Source: Gambelia wislizenii
Lineage: Eukaryota > Chordata > Lepidosauria > Squamata > Crotaphytidae
NCBI GenBank assembly: GCA_030847615.1
Contig: JAUMIR010000001.1
Span: 156,895,001 to 156,959,000, forward strand
DNA length: 64,000 nt
Direction: 5' to 3'
Of the stretch, positions 38,001-50,900 are shown piece after piece (position 1 is the first letter of the stretch; every line of letters starts with the position of its first letter). The position numbers and the translations under genes are program-made. A model generated the notes under the pieces. The model was not told where the DNA came from, made no database searches, and saw nothing but the letters and a program-made list of their open reading frames with translations.

Positions 38001-41000
38001 CAACCCATAGTTCCTGGTTTGCACATGGATGGAAAATCTGGTGTCTCTAGATCAGGGATGGGAATTGTGTGGCCCTCCAGATATTGGTGGATTGCAAGTC
38101 CCAGTGGCCATAGCCAGTAGTGAAGAATGCTGGGAGTTGTGGGTGGGTGACATCTGGAGGATCATATGTTTGCCCATGATCCTACATTCAGTGGGCGTGA
38201 TGGGAATCAAGCACCAACATATTGGCTCATTCACAATATGCCGTGCAAATGTGGCCAGTTTGTAGAGGAGCTGCTTCTTATTTTGCTAGAGTTACTGCAT
38301 CTGAAAAACATTCCCTTTGCTTAATTATTGGATCTTGTCCCTTTGGATATGTGTTCTTCTTTTACACACAGTATAATTTTGCGCTTGTAAAAATGCAACT
38401 CTAATATTTTTGGTATCACATGTCCCAGTTTCACATGGTTTCTGAGTTTATAGTAGTACAGATAGCTAATATATATATATATATATATATATATAGCATA
38501 ACCCGTTATCAGTCTGCATTATCTTGAATGGATGTTAGGATGTTTACAAAAGCAAAATGTAGCTTTTTCCCCCTCCACAAACACCTTGTATATGTGATAC
38601 TAAGAGTTTATGAAAAGTGGGCAAAGATGGGAGTTAGCCTTTTGTCCACACAGCAAGGCTTTAGACAGACTGGCACTCTTAGGTTTAAAGCTTCTCTTTT
38701 TATACCAGGCAAAACTTGAAAATCCTTGAATGAAGCAGCCACTGGGTTCTCTGTCCCCTGTTGGCTAGTCACTTCCTTGCTGTAAATCAAATTAATGATT
38801 TACTAGGAATACTTCAAAACACAAAACACAGGGGTGAGTTGCCTTTTGATAGAGAGAAAGCCAAACAGCCCCCACACACACACAGAACCTGGAGATATGT
38901 AAGTATCAGTCTGTTGCTTATGCCTTAAAGAAGGGGTGGCAAAGGGTGGTCCATGAGTCACAGGTGACCTCCAAGGGCTATTTTTATGGCCTCCACAGCT
39001 CCCCAGGGTCAAAACATTTTTGCTTTAAAATGTCCTCTAGAGGGTGTGGAAGGCATTTCCATCACATTCGGAGGCACCATGCCCCGCTGGGCTATTTTTT
39101 TTATTTTTTATTTTTTGAAATATATATATATATATATATTGTCCCCAAATGTCCTCTAGACACCGTAGGGGCCTTTTCCAACATGCTTCCCCCCTGCCCC
39201 CATGCCAATTTAGGCCCAAGAGAAACATTTTTGTAGGGAACTGGAAGTGGCTTTTGCTCACTTCCTATTGTTTAAAAAAAGTTGCTATGCCTAAAATGGG
39301 CTGGGAAGGCCAAAAACATGCCCCCGTGTCTCCTAGAGGGCATTTGGGACAAAAATAAATGTTGGGGGGGGGAGCAGGTTCAGTGAGGGGTGCAGCCCCC
39401 CAAGGTCTCTATAGCCTTAAAGCAAAGGTGGGAAATGTGTGGGATTTCAATTCCTGGAAGCCTCAGCCACCATAGCTAATCCTAAGGAATCATGGGAGCT
39501 ATATTTCAGAAACACTGGCAGGCCAAAGATGCCCTACTTCTGCTTTAAGTGCTGGTTTGTATTAGTTATTAACATAATTCAATTGCTGCTGCCTGGGTGC
39601 CGTTATGTGTCCCTTCCTTGCCTGAATCATTCTTCACCACTGGAAGCTATTAAGGAATAGCATTGCCAGTCTTGTCTCTCTGACAGCTACCTGACCAGAA
39701 TTACAGTAGGGGATGCTTTCCAAGATGAGTGCCATGTTTTTAATCTTGTCCTTTTGAAACAGGCATGATTCTTGGGGAACCACACCTGTTACATTTTCAT
39801 GACTCTGTGAAAGGCAGAGAAGCCCTCTGGGGAGTGGAGGCGTTGGAGAATAGGGGACCTGCTATAGGATTGTTTCAGTGTTTTAGGGTTCACAGAAATA
39901 GAAAGCAGACTTTGCTGTGTGGATGAGGTTCAGCCAGCTTTCTGTTCACAGTTTAACTGAATTTACATTCAGCTGTGAGTCAGGTCGGTGTGAAGCAAAA
40001 ATGTATATAAATTGCACTGTCATTGGTTTTTAATACATGTAAGAAAACTCTGAAGAAAAGTGGTAAAGCAGCAGGAACGTTCCATCTTTCTTGCTGCCTT
40101 ACCACACGGCGTTGGTGTTCTTACAATGTTCTTTTGTTCCTGTCCCATGGGGGAACTGAGGTAAAACCATGTCTTTTTGCAAATAGCTTTTTCTGGTTAG
40201 CAAAAAGACACAATTTTACCTCAGTCCCCCACAGGACCAGAATGAAAGAATGCTGACATCATGCAATAAGGCAACAGGAAAGACAGAATGTTTCTGCTGC
40301 TTTGCTGCTTTTCTTTGGAAGGCAGTAAGTAAATGCCTAATTGGAACATTGTATAGACAAGAAGATATAACCAAGCATATCTGGAAACTACAACCATGGC
40401 AGTTAATTTTTATTACTGTATTATTATTAAGTTTTCTTTACTTTTACAGATTACAGTTACACAGTTTAGTATATGAAATTTAGAAAAGGCTTGCATGCAT
40501 CAAGCAATCATTAACATTGTGAAAATAACATAATATTCATAAATAATTGAGGTAAAAGAAAAAATGCAACAAACAACACTGCATCAACTCTAATTATGTA
40601 ATCATAATATCAGTCAGCTAGGTAGGGTATTCAGCGTGTCTTGGCTAACAATAATTTTAAGATTCAGCAGTAATAACATTGGTCCAAAATGACTGTTATT
40701 AAGAACATTCTAACCTGCATTGCTTGCATAGAATAGGGTGGATCTGCTTCTTTTCTTGGCTTGTGGGATAATATTATTTGCCTATTATTCCAGAGGTAAC
40801 CTCAGTTTGGATGAATTTTGGTAAGTCAAGCTGATATGCCATTGATGTTGCTTGTTCACACTGCACCTATTTGTGACTGTATCATAGTGCCTTCATAATA
40901 AATGTCACTGGGCACACCATTTTAATTACATAGAAGATTATTTCCAGGCTGAATGTATGTAGAAATTCTGCAAATAACGACATGTTCCTATCTTGTTTAA

Positions 41001-44000
41001 AATGTTAGCAAAAATGGCATTCAGCTTGGCTTAATGCATTGCTTTTCACCTTCAATTTTCTTAACTCTAGAAATCTGTTACCAAGCATTCTTAAATATTA
41101 CTTACTTATTAGGAGAATAACATTGTCTGATTGGAAGAATCAACATGTCAAGAATAGTCTTTCTTTTTTTAAAAAAACCTCCTCATATGTTTTATGTAAC
41201 AACATAGATGTTCTGGGGAATCAGAATGGTTATGTTTAAGGGTAGTTTATCTGAAGCCCCCTAGTTTATTTTAATGGAGTAGTACATGAATGAGCCCTAG
41301 TAGCCAAGTGCCTAGTATGGTTATCTTGTAACTATTACTAAAGTGTGATTTCCCTTCTTTGGCATTCTGTAAGTGCCACTTGCTATAAGTAAACATTCAC
41401 AAAAGGTGTTTAGTGTGTTTCTAGATTAAGAAATGAAGCTGGCCTTTCTGGTTTGGGACAGCATGCCAGCATGCATGCATTGCTAGAGCTGTGTGCATGT
41501 CTGTGAATGCACAGGCTATAGTGAGGAATCAGACTTGGTCACTAATGTCTGTCTCTTTCACTTGATCTTGCTGCCTTTGGGATCCTCTGTTATAAGTTTA
41601 CAACAAGGTTGTAAACCATGCTTCAAGCATGTTCTTTAGGGCAAGCTGCTTTCTCGAGTTGCCAGGGGACTTAATCCGTATCTGTTTTCCCTCATATTGA
41701 GTCAGTCCAAACCCTCCCATCTTTCTCTACTGTTTTAAAATAAGTCAGGGCTATGTGATATCACAGATAATTATTGATTGCATTCTTACGAATTAGTTAA
41801 GCATACTTTATTTAGCTACTCCCCTCCCCCTCCAGATAAACTTGATGATGTGGAGTTTCCTTCTTTGGAGGTTTTTAAGCAGAGGCTGGTTGGCCATCTG
41901 TTGGGGGTACTTTGATTGTGTATTCCTGCATGGCAGGGGGTTGGAATGGATGGCCCTTGAGGTCTCTTCCAATTCTACAGTTCTATGATTCTATGTCCTT
42001 CCCTGGCTCTGCTTTATTTCAGTGACACTTTCTGTTTTGTGTCTGATTAGAAAAGGCATTGTAACAATTGGTGGCTTCTAACTGAAATTTGTTTCTTGTT
42101 GCTTAGAACATAAGGGCACACGGGGGGCAATGATCTGGAGAGGGCTAGGGAATGTATTCATAATCTCTGTATTTTGAGGCCATTTTTCAACATTCATTCT
42201 CCCTCCTCTGTTCAGAAACACAGTTTCTTCACTCCCAGGCAAGGATAGAGTGATGAAGAAGTGGTGAGGTTTGTCATAGTCAGGAGAAGGGTGGTTTTCC
42301 AAAAGGCAGGTTCACAGGAGCAGGTTTAACATTCCACTCTAGTGGAATCTATGGCCCAGATCCAGTTGCACAGTTCTCCTGGCAGAAGAAGTCCCATCAG
42401 AGTATCCAGAGGGAAGCAATTCCCTTCCCCAGGCAGTCCCTGTGCTTCTGTGACCTTCTCTTTCTCTTCCTTCCATACCTGCCACCAGCCCTTTGCCCCA
42501 CCCAATGCTCTGCTCTGGAGGCCTTCCCATCCCTCTGGAGCAGGTATTTAGAGTTGCGAGGGTGGTGGCGGTGATGCCTGCACAGGGAGTTTCTTCCATC
42601 AGTGAGCAGGGCTTCTTTCATGAGTTGGATCCTGGCTTCCTTTGACCCTCTCCAGCCTGAGTAAGTAGTTTCTGGACTTGTGGAGGGAGAACAATTGGCT
42701 TTTCAGATGTATTTCAAAGATCAGGAAGGTGCAATACACCTATGTGTCAGAGATGCACTGTGTGTGCCCAGTACCAAACATATGTGAAGGCCTGAAAACA
42801 AATGGGGAAAAATAAATAATGCATTCTTTAAAAAGAGTTATGAATAAAATGTTTGAGACAAGGTGTTCATTTACTCCCCAAAATTATTTCTAAAAGCTAT
42901 GTAAGAGGAAGATTTTAAAGGAAGGCTATGTATAGTATCTGACATTATTGCACTCCCTGCTCTTGGCTTCTTTTTTTCACTTATTTTAATGGAAAGAGTA
43001 CTTGGCACTGTAGAGGGCTAGAGCAAGGAGGCATAGTAATGTTGCTTGTTTGACCAATGCTGATGGTTTCTTCTGTTTTTATTGGGTTTTTTGCCTGCTT
43101 GTGCACTGGAACAAAAAACAAAAAAAGAGAGGTTCCTTATAGATCAGGTGTTCCTTACAATTGAGGAGACTGTATGTAGCTCTATCTATCTATAAATTAA
43201 AATATTAAAAATTTTAAAGGTTGTAGTTATTGTCAGAATAAATTGTACTTTTAAAATACCAAATGCAATAATTTTATGTCAAATCAAATTATACATAATA
43301 TAGTGGGCCCTCGGTATCTGTGTGGGTTTGTGCCAGGACCCTGTGCAGATAGCAGAAAACATGAATACTCAGTGCCAGCCACCTGCTTCTGTCTTTGTGT
43401 TAGCAGCTGTGGCACTTCTGTTCATTCCTTCACAAGGCAAAAGTGGGTGGCTGGAGGGCTCCCTGGAGGTGGGGGAGCATAAAGAATGTGTACTTGGCAG
43501 TCAGGGCTTGCTACCGCCTCCGCTGCTGCCCTACGCCATTTTATTAATAAGGGACCTATAAGGGAGATCTCCTGTTTTTTCCAAATACTGTGCTGTAGTC
43601 TGACTCTCCTTGCTCCTCCCTCCTCTTCCCATTTGCGTCTCTGTGCAAGCCTTGCATTCATGTCTCTCTGCAAACCTCACATTTGCATCGCTCTGCAGCC
43701 TCTCTGTTACTGTAAGGGTGTGTGTGCTTTAGAGACCCAGCCGTGATACCAAAATCTATATTCTTATCTGGGGAAATTTAGCTCAGACAGTATGCCTGTA
43801 AGAGAAGGGTAAATGCGGGGATCCTTTCACCTATGTATACCAGTATAAACTGCAGAGAAGTCCAGTTTAAAGTGAAATAAAGTATTTTTATTGGACACAA
43901 CACAAAATGCATTCACACACACAACACACGTTCCTAAGAACCACACAAGGCTATTGAAGAGTAAGGCAGAAAGACTGGAGACAGGGAGAGATTCAGGAAA

Positions 44001-44900
44001 TAGGGCGATAGTTACCAGTCTTAAAAAGCAGAGTTTCATGTAGAGAAGGTACTCAGACAGAAGTGTGAGGGTGGCACAGGAGTTCCAGTCTGGAAGCGTG
44101 CAGAGAAAGAGAGTTCTTTGCACGGGTTTGTTCACCATGGCACAGCTTTCAATTGTTAGGGAACTAATATTTATACCCTGCTTCATATCTTGGAGGGGTG
44201 CTCTGGCTAGGACAAAGCCTGCTTTTCCCACCAGGTAAACAAAGGAAACCGAAACTTAACTGATTGTGTTTATGGCTCGGAGATAGGAATTGTTTGGTTT
44301 ATAACAACCTCGCAATGGTGGACAAGAGGGGGTTTCAAGGTGAGATTTCCTTAGGATTAGATTTGGGAATGGTCACTTAATTGTTTGGTTGGATGACTCA
44401 TTGCTGAGGTGCCCACGAAGGAATTAGCACATACCTCCTTAATGATTTTGTTTACTAAGGGGCTTCCACACAATCATAATATGGGCTTGCTTGCCAAAAT
44501 ATTTTTAAGACACATCCCAGGCCATTATGACCTTCACCTGACCTTTTTGGTTCATCCTAGCCAACCTGACCTCAAAATGTGTCCAATATTTCCAATTATG
44601 AGATACTGTAGGGAGGGAATAATAGAGCCTACTTGACGGGATGATAGGACACTCAATCCCCGGCAGCAGCCAAAAACTATCTCAGCAGACTTAGTAGCAA
44701 CCCGTTCCCAAGAATACTAACACACAGAGTGTTTGATGTCCAGATAAGCAGGAGGCACTTTTATCTTCAAAGTCAAGCAGTTGCAATATATATACAAATA
44801 TTTACAGTTGAAGGAGAAACTGCTTCACCAGGTATCTGCATTCACAAGAAGAGTTAGCTTTGGACTAGCTCACAAAAATGTGTGTGTGTGTGTGTGTGTG

Positions 44901-44938
<38 letters not shown>

Positions 44939-47900
44939 ACATTGCCCTCCAGTGGCCTGACGAGGCATGACTTGGTAGTTCATGGAGTCAACCATTGTGA
45001 CTCAGCATGATTCTGTAGTTGTTCAGCCATTTTATAATGGAGTTCAGTTTCTAACTCCTGACAATACTAACATCTCCAGCCTTAAAAATCTGTTGTGTAA
45101 AGTACAGTACAGGTATTGTGTATTGTGTAGTTTGAATCCTCAGTGGGTTGAATCTGTGCATCATCAGTCCACAGATACGACAGGCCCGCTGTACATTGCA
45201 TGTTCCTAAATTAACACAATTACTTTTGATCTATACATGGTACTACAGTCATACCTCACTTAACAAAGCCTCTGACAAAGAAGGTCCTTTTTTAAAAAAG
45301 CCTTTTTATGGGACCCCAGCCCAGCCCAGCCCAGCCCAGCCCTCCCTCTTTCCTTATCTTCTATCTAGCTGGAAGGTTTTTTGCTTTTGTTTTTGGTCTT
45401 TTTGCAGTACTGGCATTGGGAAGATGGTGAAGGAGGGCTCGAGGAAGAGAGACTTTCAGTGTAGGGTTACAGCAGTGTGTCTGCAGTAAACAATGCAATA
45501 AACCCTGACCTGGGGAAGATAGGATGGTATTCTAGGTGATCCCACTGTAGCTGTGTGAGCCTATGTACAGCAGGTAAGGTAAGCAGCTGCCTCCAGAATC
45601 ACTTACTGAGCATGTGTGAAGAGCAAAATACCAAGAAAAGGGGAAAAACAATTAGTCTGCTTCACCAATTACTCTGGTATGTTGAAAAAGCATAGATCTT
45701 ATAAGTTTTGCCACCAAAATGGAAATCATAATAAAAGTGGGAGCTGTTGGAAGGGGGGGATCATCCTGGGGTGCATTTTGGAAGAAGCTTTCAGGTGGGT
45801 TCTAGAAGGTTCAGAATGCTTTTATTTAGGTATGCAAGGCTTACCTGACCTTTCAACATGTGCATATTGTTAGTTTTGGATAAAGGGTTTGCTGAAACAC
45901 ATTGAACTGCTCTTCTTTGTGGTGTAGGAACCTACCCCTATTTTTTCCATGTTATTTCTACCTCTGGTACCAATGTTTCTGCTAAAGAAGTAAAGCCAAG
46001 GAATACATCCACATCATTAACTAAGGTATACCTGTAATATCTCATTTCCCCCATTTTTCTGAAAATTTCATTTTTTTTCTGGGAAAGGGGGGAAATTCTC
46101 CCCCCAGCTTCAGAAGTTGTGGAAATTTTTACAGCTGTAAATACAGCACAGTGGGCAGTGTTTTGCTACTCTTTGTGAATTAATTCTAGGCCACAATTCA
46201 AAAAAGTTTAAATGGAGCAAAAAGGAATTGCACTCATATCTGTGCTTGAGCACTCCTTTCATCCTTGGCTGACTGGTCAGTTTTATTTGTTTGTTTATTT
46301 TGTATGCCATCTTTCTCCCAGAAGGGACCCAAGGCAGCTCACAAAATACTACATAAAATACAGTTTAAACCCATTAAAAACATCACAATATAAAAATCTA
46401 AAATCACCTAAAACATATAAAAGTTAAAAATGAATTAAAAATAAAATAAAAATAAAACACACTCCAATAAGAGCCTCCATAAGCGTAGCTATATATTAAA
46501 AGCCTTCTTGCATAAAAATGTCTTATTGCCTGCCAGCAAAAAGAAAGCGGGGGGGGGGGTAGTCTAGCCTCCCATGGGAGGGAGTTCCAGAGGGTGGGAG
46601 CAGCCACTGAGGAGGTCAACCCTGAAGGAAGGAGATACTGGTTAGTCCTGGCTCCCTCTTCCCCTCTCGGGTGACCAATGTTGTCAGACCTGGCAATACT
46701 GTGTCTTTGTTTGCTGGGTTCAGTTCTTGCTCTCTCATTCTATAGCACCTTTTTGTATAGAATCTGCTTTCATTCATGTTTGTTTCTGACTTGATCTGTG
46801 CAGTGAAATGTAAAGTACTGTGCCAAGCTGTTAACACTTAAAATTGTTCATACAATATGCTGCTTTGAAGTACTTAATTCCTTTGCTTAGAATTGCTATG
46901 CAGTATGTCTTTCTCTTTTTATTACACACAGGAGTTCTCAGAAGAAAGGAGAATCTGGAATCAGAAGTATAAGTAGCAAAATTAAAGGAGTGTTCAAGAG
47001 TACCACAATGGAAGGAGCTGTGCTGCCCAGCTATGGTCTGGCTGAAGGAGAGGATGACTTTGTGAGTTGTCCTAAAAATTCTGACCAGCTGCTTGTAATT
47101 TATCCCATCTGTTTCATTGACTGCTGAACCACCATGCCATTTATGGTTGATTCTCTTCTCCCACATCGCATGTCCATTCTCATCTTTTCTTGTTTTCTTC
47201 ATTTATAATTTCCAGTTAGTAACACAACTGAATCTAACATGATCACATCAGTTAAATCAGATAAGCAGTAGCTCCACTCTTACATGCATATAATGATTTC
47301 CCATTAAAGTGATTGAAATTAGTATGATCGTATTTGTCTAATACTCACTGTAGTTTCCTACTACTGTCACACACTGCTGGTACAAGTGCTGTGTATTTAA
47401 TAAGTAAAAGAACTTATGAATGCTGTGTTCAGTAGTTGCCCTTTGTAGTGTTATACATAATCTTGAATAATGAATGCGAAACTAGGTGATGTTTATGTTC
47501 AAAATTAATTTGATTTGATTTTCTTTTTTAAAAATCTTAAGAGTGTGATAGTTTAGTATCAATTTGTGTGTTAACCTAGAAGTTACAAAACTAATGGGTA
47601 ACATCTGATGAGTTTTCTGGCAAAAATGGTAGGATGGTGAATTTGCTGGTTATCCTCCCTCCCAGATCTTTTCTGCTAGGTTTGGGGACCCTCTGGACAG
47701 CATGGGAGATTATTTGAAGAGGAAAAGAGTAATTTATGGAAATTATCTCTCCCTCTCCCTCTCTCTTTCTTACACCCCCTCCCAAGCAGGAGCTTTCATT
47801 AGAGCCAAGTTTCTTCCGTGATAAGAAGGAACACTGGTTTGCAGAAGGGCAACTCACAATTCAAGCCAATGTGTACTGTGGATTCCAGTGAATTGCTAAA

Positions 47901-50900
47901 TAATTTATGTCACACACTTTCTGTCTCAAAACAAACACTCAAAGTGACTTTTAACCCCAAGTTTTGTTATTTATCTTTCCTGCTTTCCATTTCTTGCAGT
48001 CACCCTATCAACTTGGAATGTGTCTTACTCATGAGAATTCACATAAATCAGTCACTCCAAATGATAAAATAAGTTAGCAGAGAAGATATAAAACTGCCAG
48101 TGGTAGAGATTGTAATGTAGTGTTTTGGTCTCCAAGGCAACACAGCCTTTTACTAGTGCCTTACAAGACAGCCCATTGAACAAAGGAGATAAACATGATT
48201 TTGTACCTACACTGCTGGTTCCACAACCATAGTCTTTCTGTGAGGGCAAACCAGAAGATACATTTGTTGCAGTAGTTGGAGAGGGTGTTGAACAGATGTT
48301 TCTTGCAATATGTGTAGATGGTGAGTGGTGACTTTCAAGCGCAAGAGAATTGTTTCTGAGGTAGGGGAAAAAAGAATTGAATATACTTGTTCTGCTTAAA
48401 AGTTAAATATTTTTGAAGTGAGCAATTTCTTCCCTATGAGCTCCTCCTCCTCAAGCCCAGATGTAGGCCTATTTTATAATTCTAGTTCTGGAATCTGAAC
48501 CAGGAAGAAAGCAGTTGCTAGGCTGATGCAACACTGGATCCATGGGAGAATCAATAGCCTGTGAATGTGAAATAAAACATAGTTCTGTCTTTCTGCAGAA
48601 CAGCTAAGTTCCACATTTATATATAAAAGCATTCCCACTTGCTCTTTTTAGTTGCTTACACTTTTAGAAGTTGTACATAGCTTATTCTCTGAAGTTCAGC
48701 TGTTGTATTTATGTGCTTAACAAAACTTGGGGAAGAAACCTCAAATAGCTTAAGCATCTTTGGATAAGTGTAAGTTATAATCAGTGTGCTAATAATTGTT
48801 ACAATATATAATTGCTAAATTGTTACTGTATAAGCCTCCACGGATATTGTGACAACCTTAGTTGTAGCTCAAAATGTCCTTTTGATAGATGAATAAATGT
48901 TCCCTGTAGATTGAAGAAGGTATCATGGTCATGGAAGATGATTCTCCTGTGGAAGCACTTAGCCTACCAAATACGCCTCGCAATCTTGCTGCTTGGAAAA
49001 TTACCATTCCATATGTGGACTTCTTTGAAGACTCCTTTGAAAGGAAAGAGAGAAGGGAGAGAATTCCAGTATTTTGCATTGATGTGGAGAGGAATGACAG
49101 AATGGCAGGTAAACACTCTGAGAATCATAGAATCATAGAATGGTAGAGTTGGAAGAGACCACAAGGGCCATGCAGTCCAACCCCCTGCCATGCAGGAAAT
49201 CACGATCAAAGCATCCCCGACAGATGACCATCCAGCCTCTGTTTAAAGACCTCCAAGGAAGGAGACCCTAGGTCTGTGCATACCTGTCTAATGTACTTGA
49301 CATGCATACTTAGTTAGACACTCATGTTACTAAGGTGTACTAAATAATCCAAAAATATGAATAACAAACAAATACAAGTGTGGTTTCTAAAATTTGTTAT
49401 AAATGATTGTGGAATATTACACCCGTTCTGATAGCTGGGATACTTCCTTAGGAAATTACAGTCATTTAAATCTTCTTTTAAATTTGTCCATGTATGACTG
49501 TAGCAGGTCATTTCATCTGAAGGCTTTTTTCTCTTCTAATGTTTGCATACAGAACAGTTTAACCTTTCGTAGAGGGAAATCATAAATCTGCTTGCATTTT
49601 CAGTTGGGCATAAACCTGAGCACTGGTCTGTCTACAGAAGATACCTTGAATTTTATGTCCTTGAATCAAAGCTAACAGAATTTCATGGTATGTTTACTGT
49701 ATTTCCTCCTTTTGGGGACTCAATTGCTGGGTTCTATAGCACCCTATAACTTGAAATAAATCAGTGCTACGTTTTGGGAGCAGTACAGTGTGAGAGGACA
49801 TGGGAATGAGCATGCTTTGCTGTGCCACCCTGGTAAGAGAATACCCTCTCCTCAGAGGCCCAGTTGGCACCAATGTTGGTGTCATTCCAATACCAAGTCA
49901 AAACATGGCTTTTTTTTTATTAAAGCCATCAAGTCCCAGTTGATTGGCTCCAATTTGCATATGTGCAATGGCTGCATTATTTTAAATCGTTTTGACTGGT
50001 TTTACAATGTCTTGATGTAAGTGATAAAAAAGTTAATATAGTTTTGTCATTTTAAAAAATATTGTTGCTTTTTAAAATTGTCCTAAGTTGCCTTGAGATC
50101 CTAAGATACAGGGCTGGATATATATATATTTTAATAAATAAAAAATAAATAAATAATTAAGTCACAGTATCTAAATTTGCTGTATTATCAGGTACATTCC
50201 CTGATGCTCAGCTTCCTTCAAAGAGGATCATTGGACCAAAGAACTATGAATTCTTAAAGTCAAAGAGAGAAGAGTTTCAGGAATACCTGCAGGTAGGAAG
50301 AAACTGTCAAATGAGGTGTGTTCCAGGTGCTCTTGTAGCATGGATTGGTCATACTTCAGCTTTCTACTTAAGCAGTCACCTTCTATTCACATTGAGCATT
50401 ATAAATGACTAGGAGATCACATGGCTTTCTGATGCAGAGTCTTAACAATTATCTTTACCTTGCATCAAATACAAGTTGTTTTTGAACTGTTGTTACTGGA
50501 GAGACACTAACAATCTTATTTTCTCTTTTGTCTCCCTAAAAGAAACTTTCACAGCATCCAGAGCTAAGCAACAGCCAGCTTTTAGCTGACTTCTTGTCCC
50601 CTAATGGTGGCGAAACACAGTTTCTTGATAAAATGTTGCCTGATGTAAATCTTGGTATGTATAAAGTTGTCACGGGAATTTCTTTTAGTCAAGTTTATCT
50701 AAGTACAAATTCTGCATTCTGAATTCCATGGACTAGATAAAATATCTTTTGCCATGTACCCACAGCTGTTTTCATTTTCTGTGTAAGCCAGGTGTAATTT
50801 AGATAAATGAAAACTGTTATCTGTTTCAGGCTGTTTCCCAGAGCGTACAGAAGTCTTACTCTTTGTTGAATCTCTGTAAAATAAGTCTTAATAAACAGAT

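Larger units (their letters stand above)
35880..40793 (+). other. SNX14 intron between exon 15 and the microexon
   Basis: 4.9 kb, non-coding. Holds a CR1 tail (36776-37338), MITE-like sequence (38050-38165), an AT repeat (38469-38495), an unassigned repeat (38935-39425) and a hairpin MITE (40045-40318). Confidence 0.6.
40821..46931 (+). other. SNX14 intron between microexon and exon 16
   Basis: 6.1 kb, the longest intron seen after intron 1. It holds a CR1 fragment (41847-41996), a partial pogo-like end near 43302-43370, a self-complementary TG/CA repeat (44879-44938), a CCCAG repeat (45314-45342) and an antisense LINE-like repeat (46270-46640). No gene is recognised. Confidence 0.6.

Noticed and set aside
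41832..41870. AAACTTGATGATGTGGAG as the conserved SLSLDDF microexon
   Set aside because: This is part of a CR1 tail (…[13 protein letters not shown]). The true microexon, with proper splice sites and phase, is at 40794-40820.
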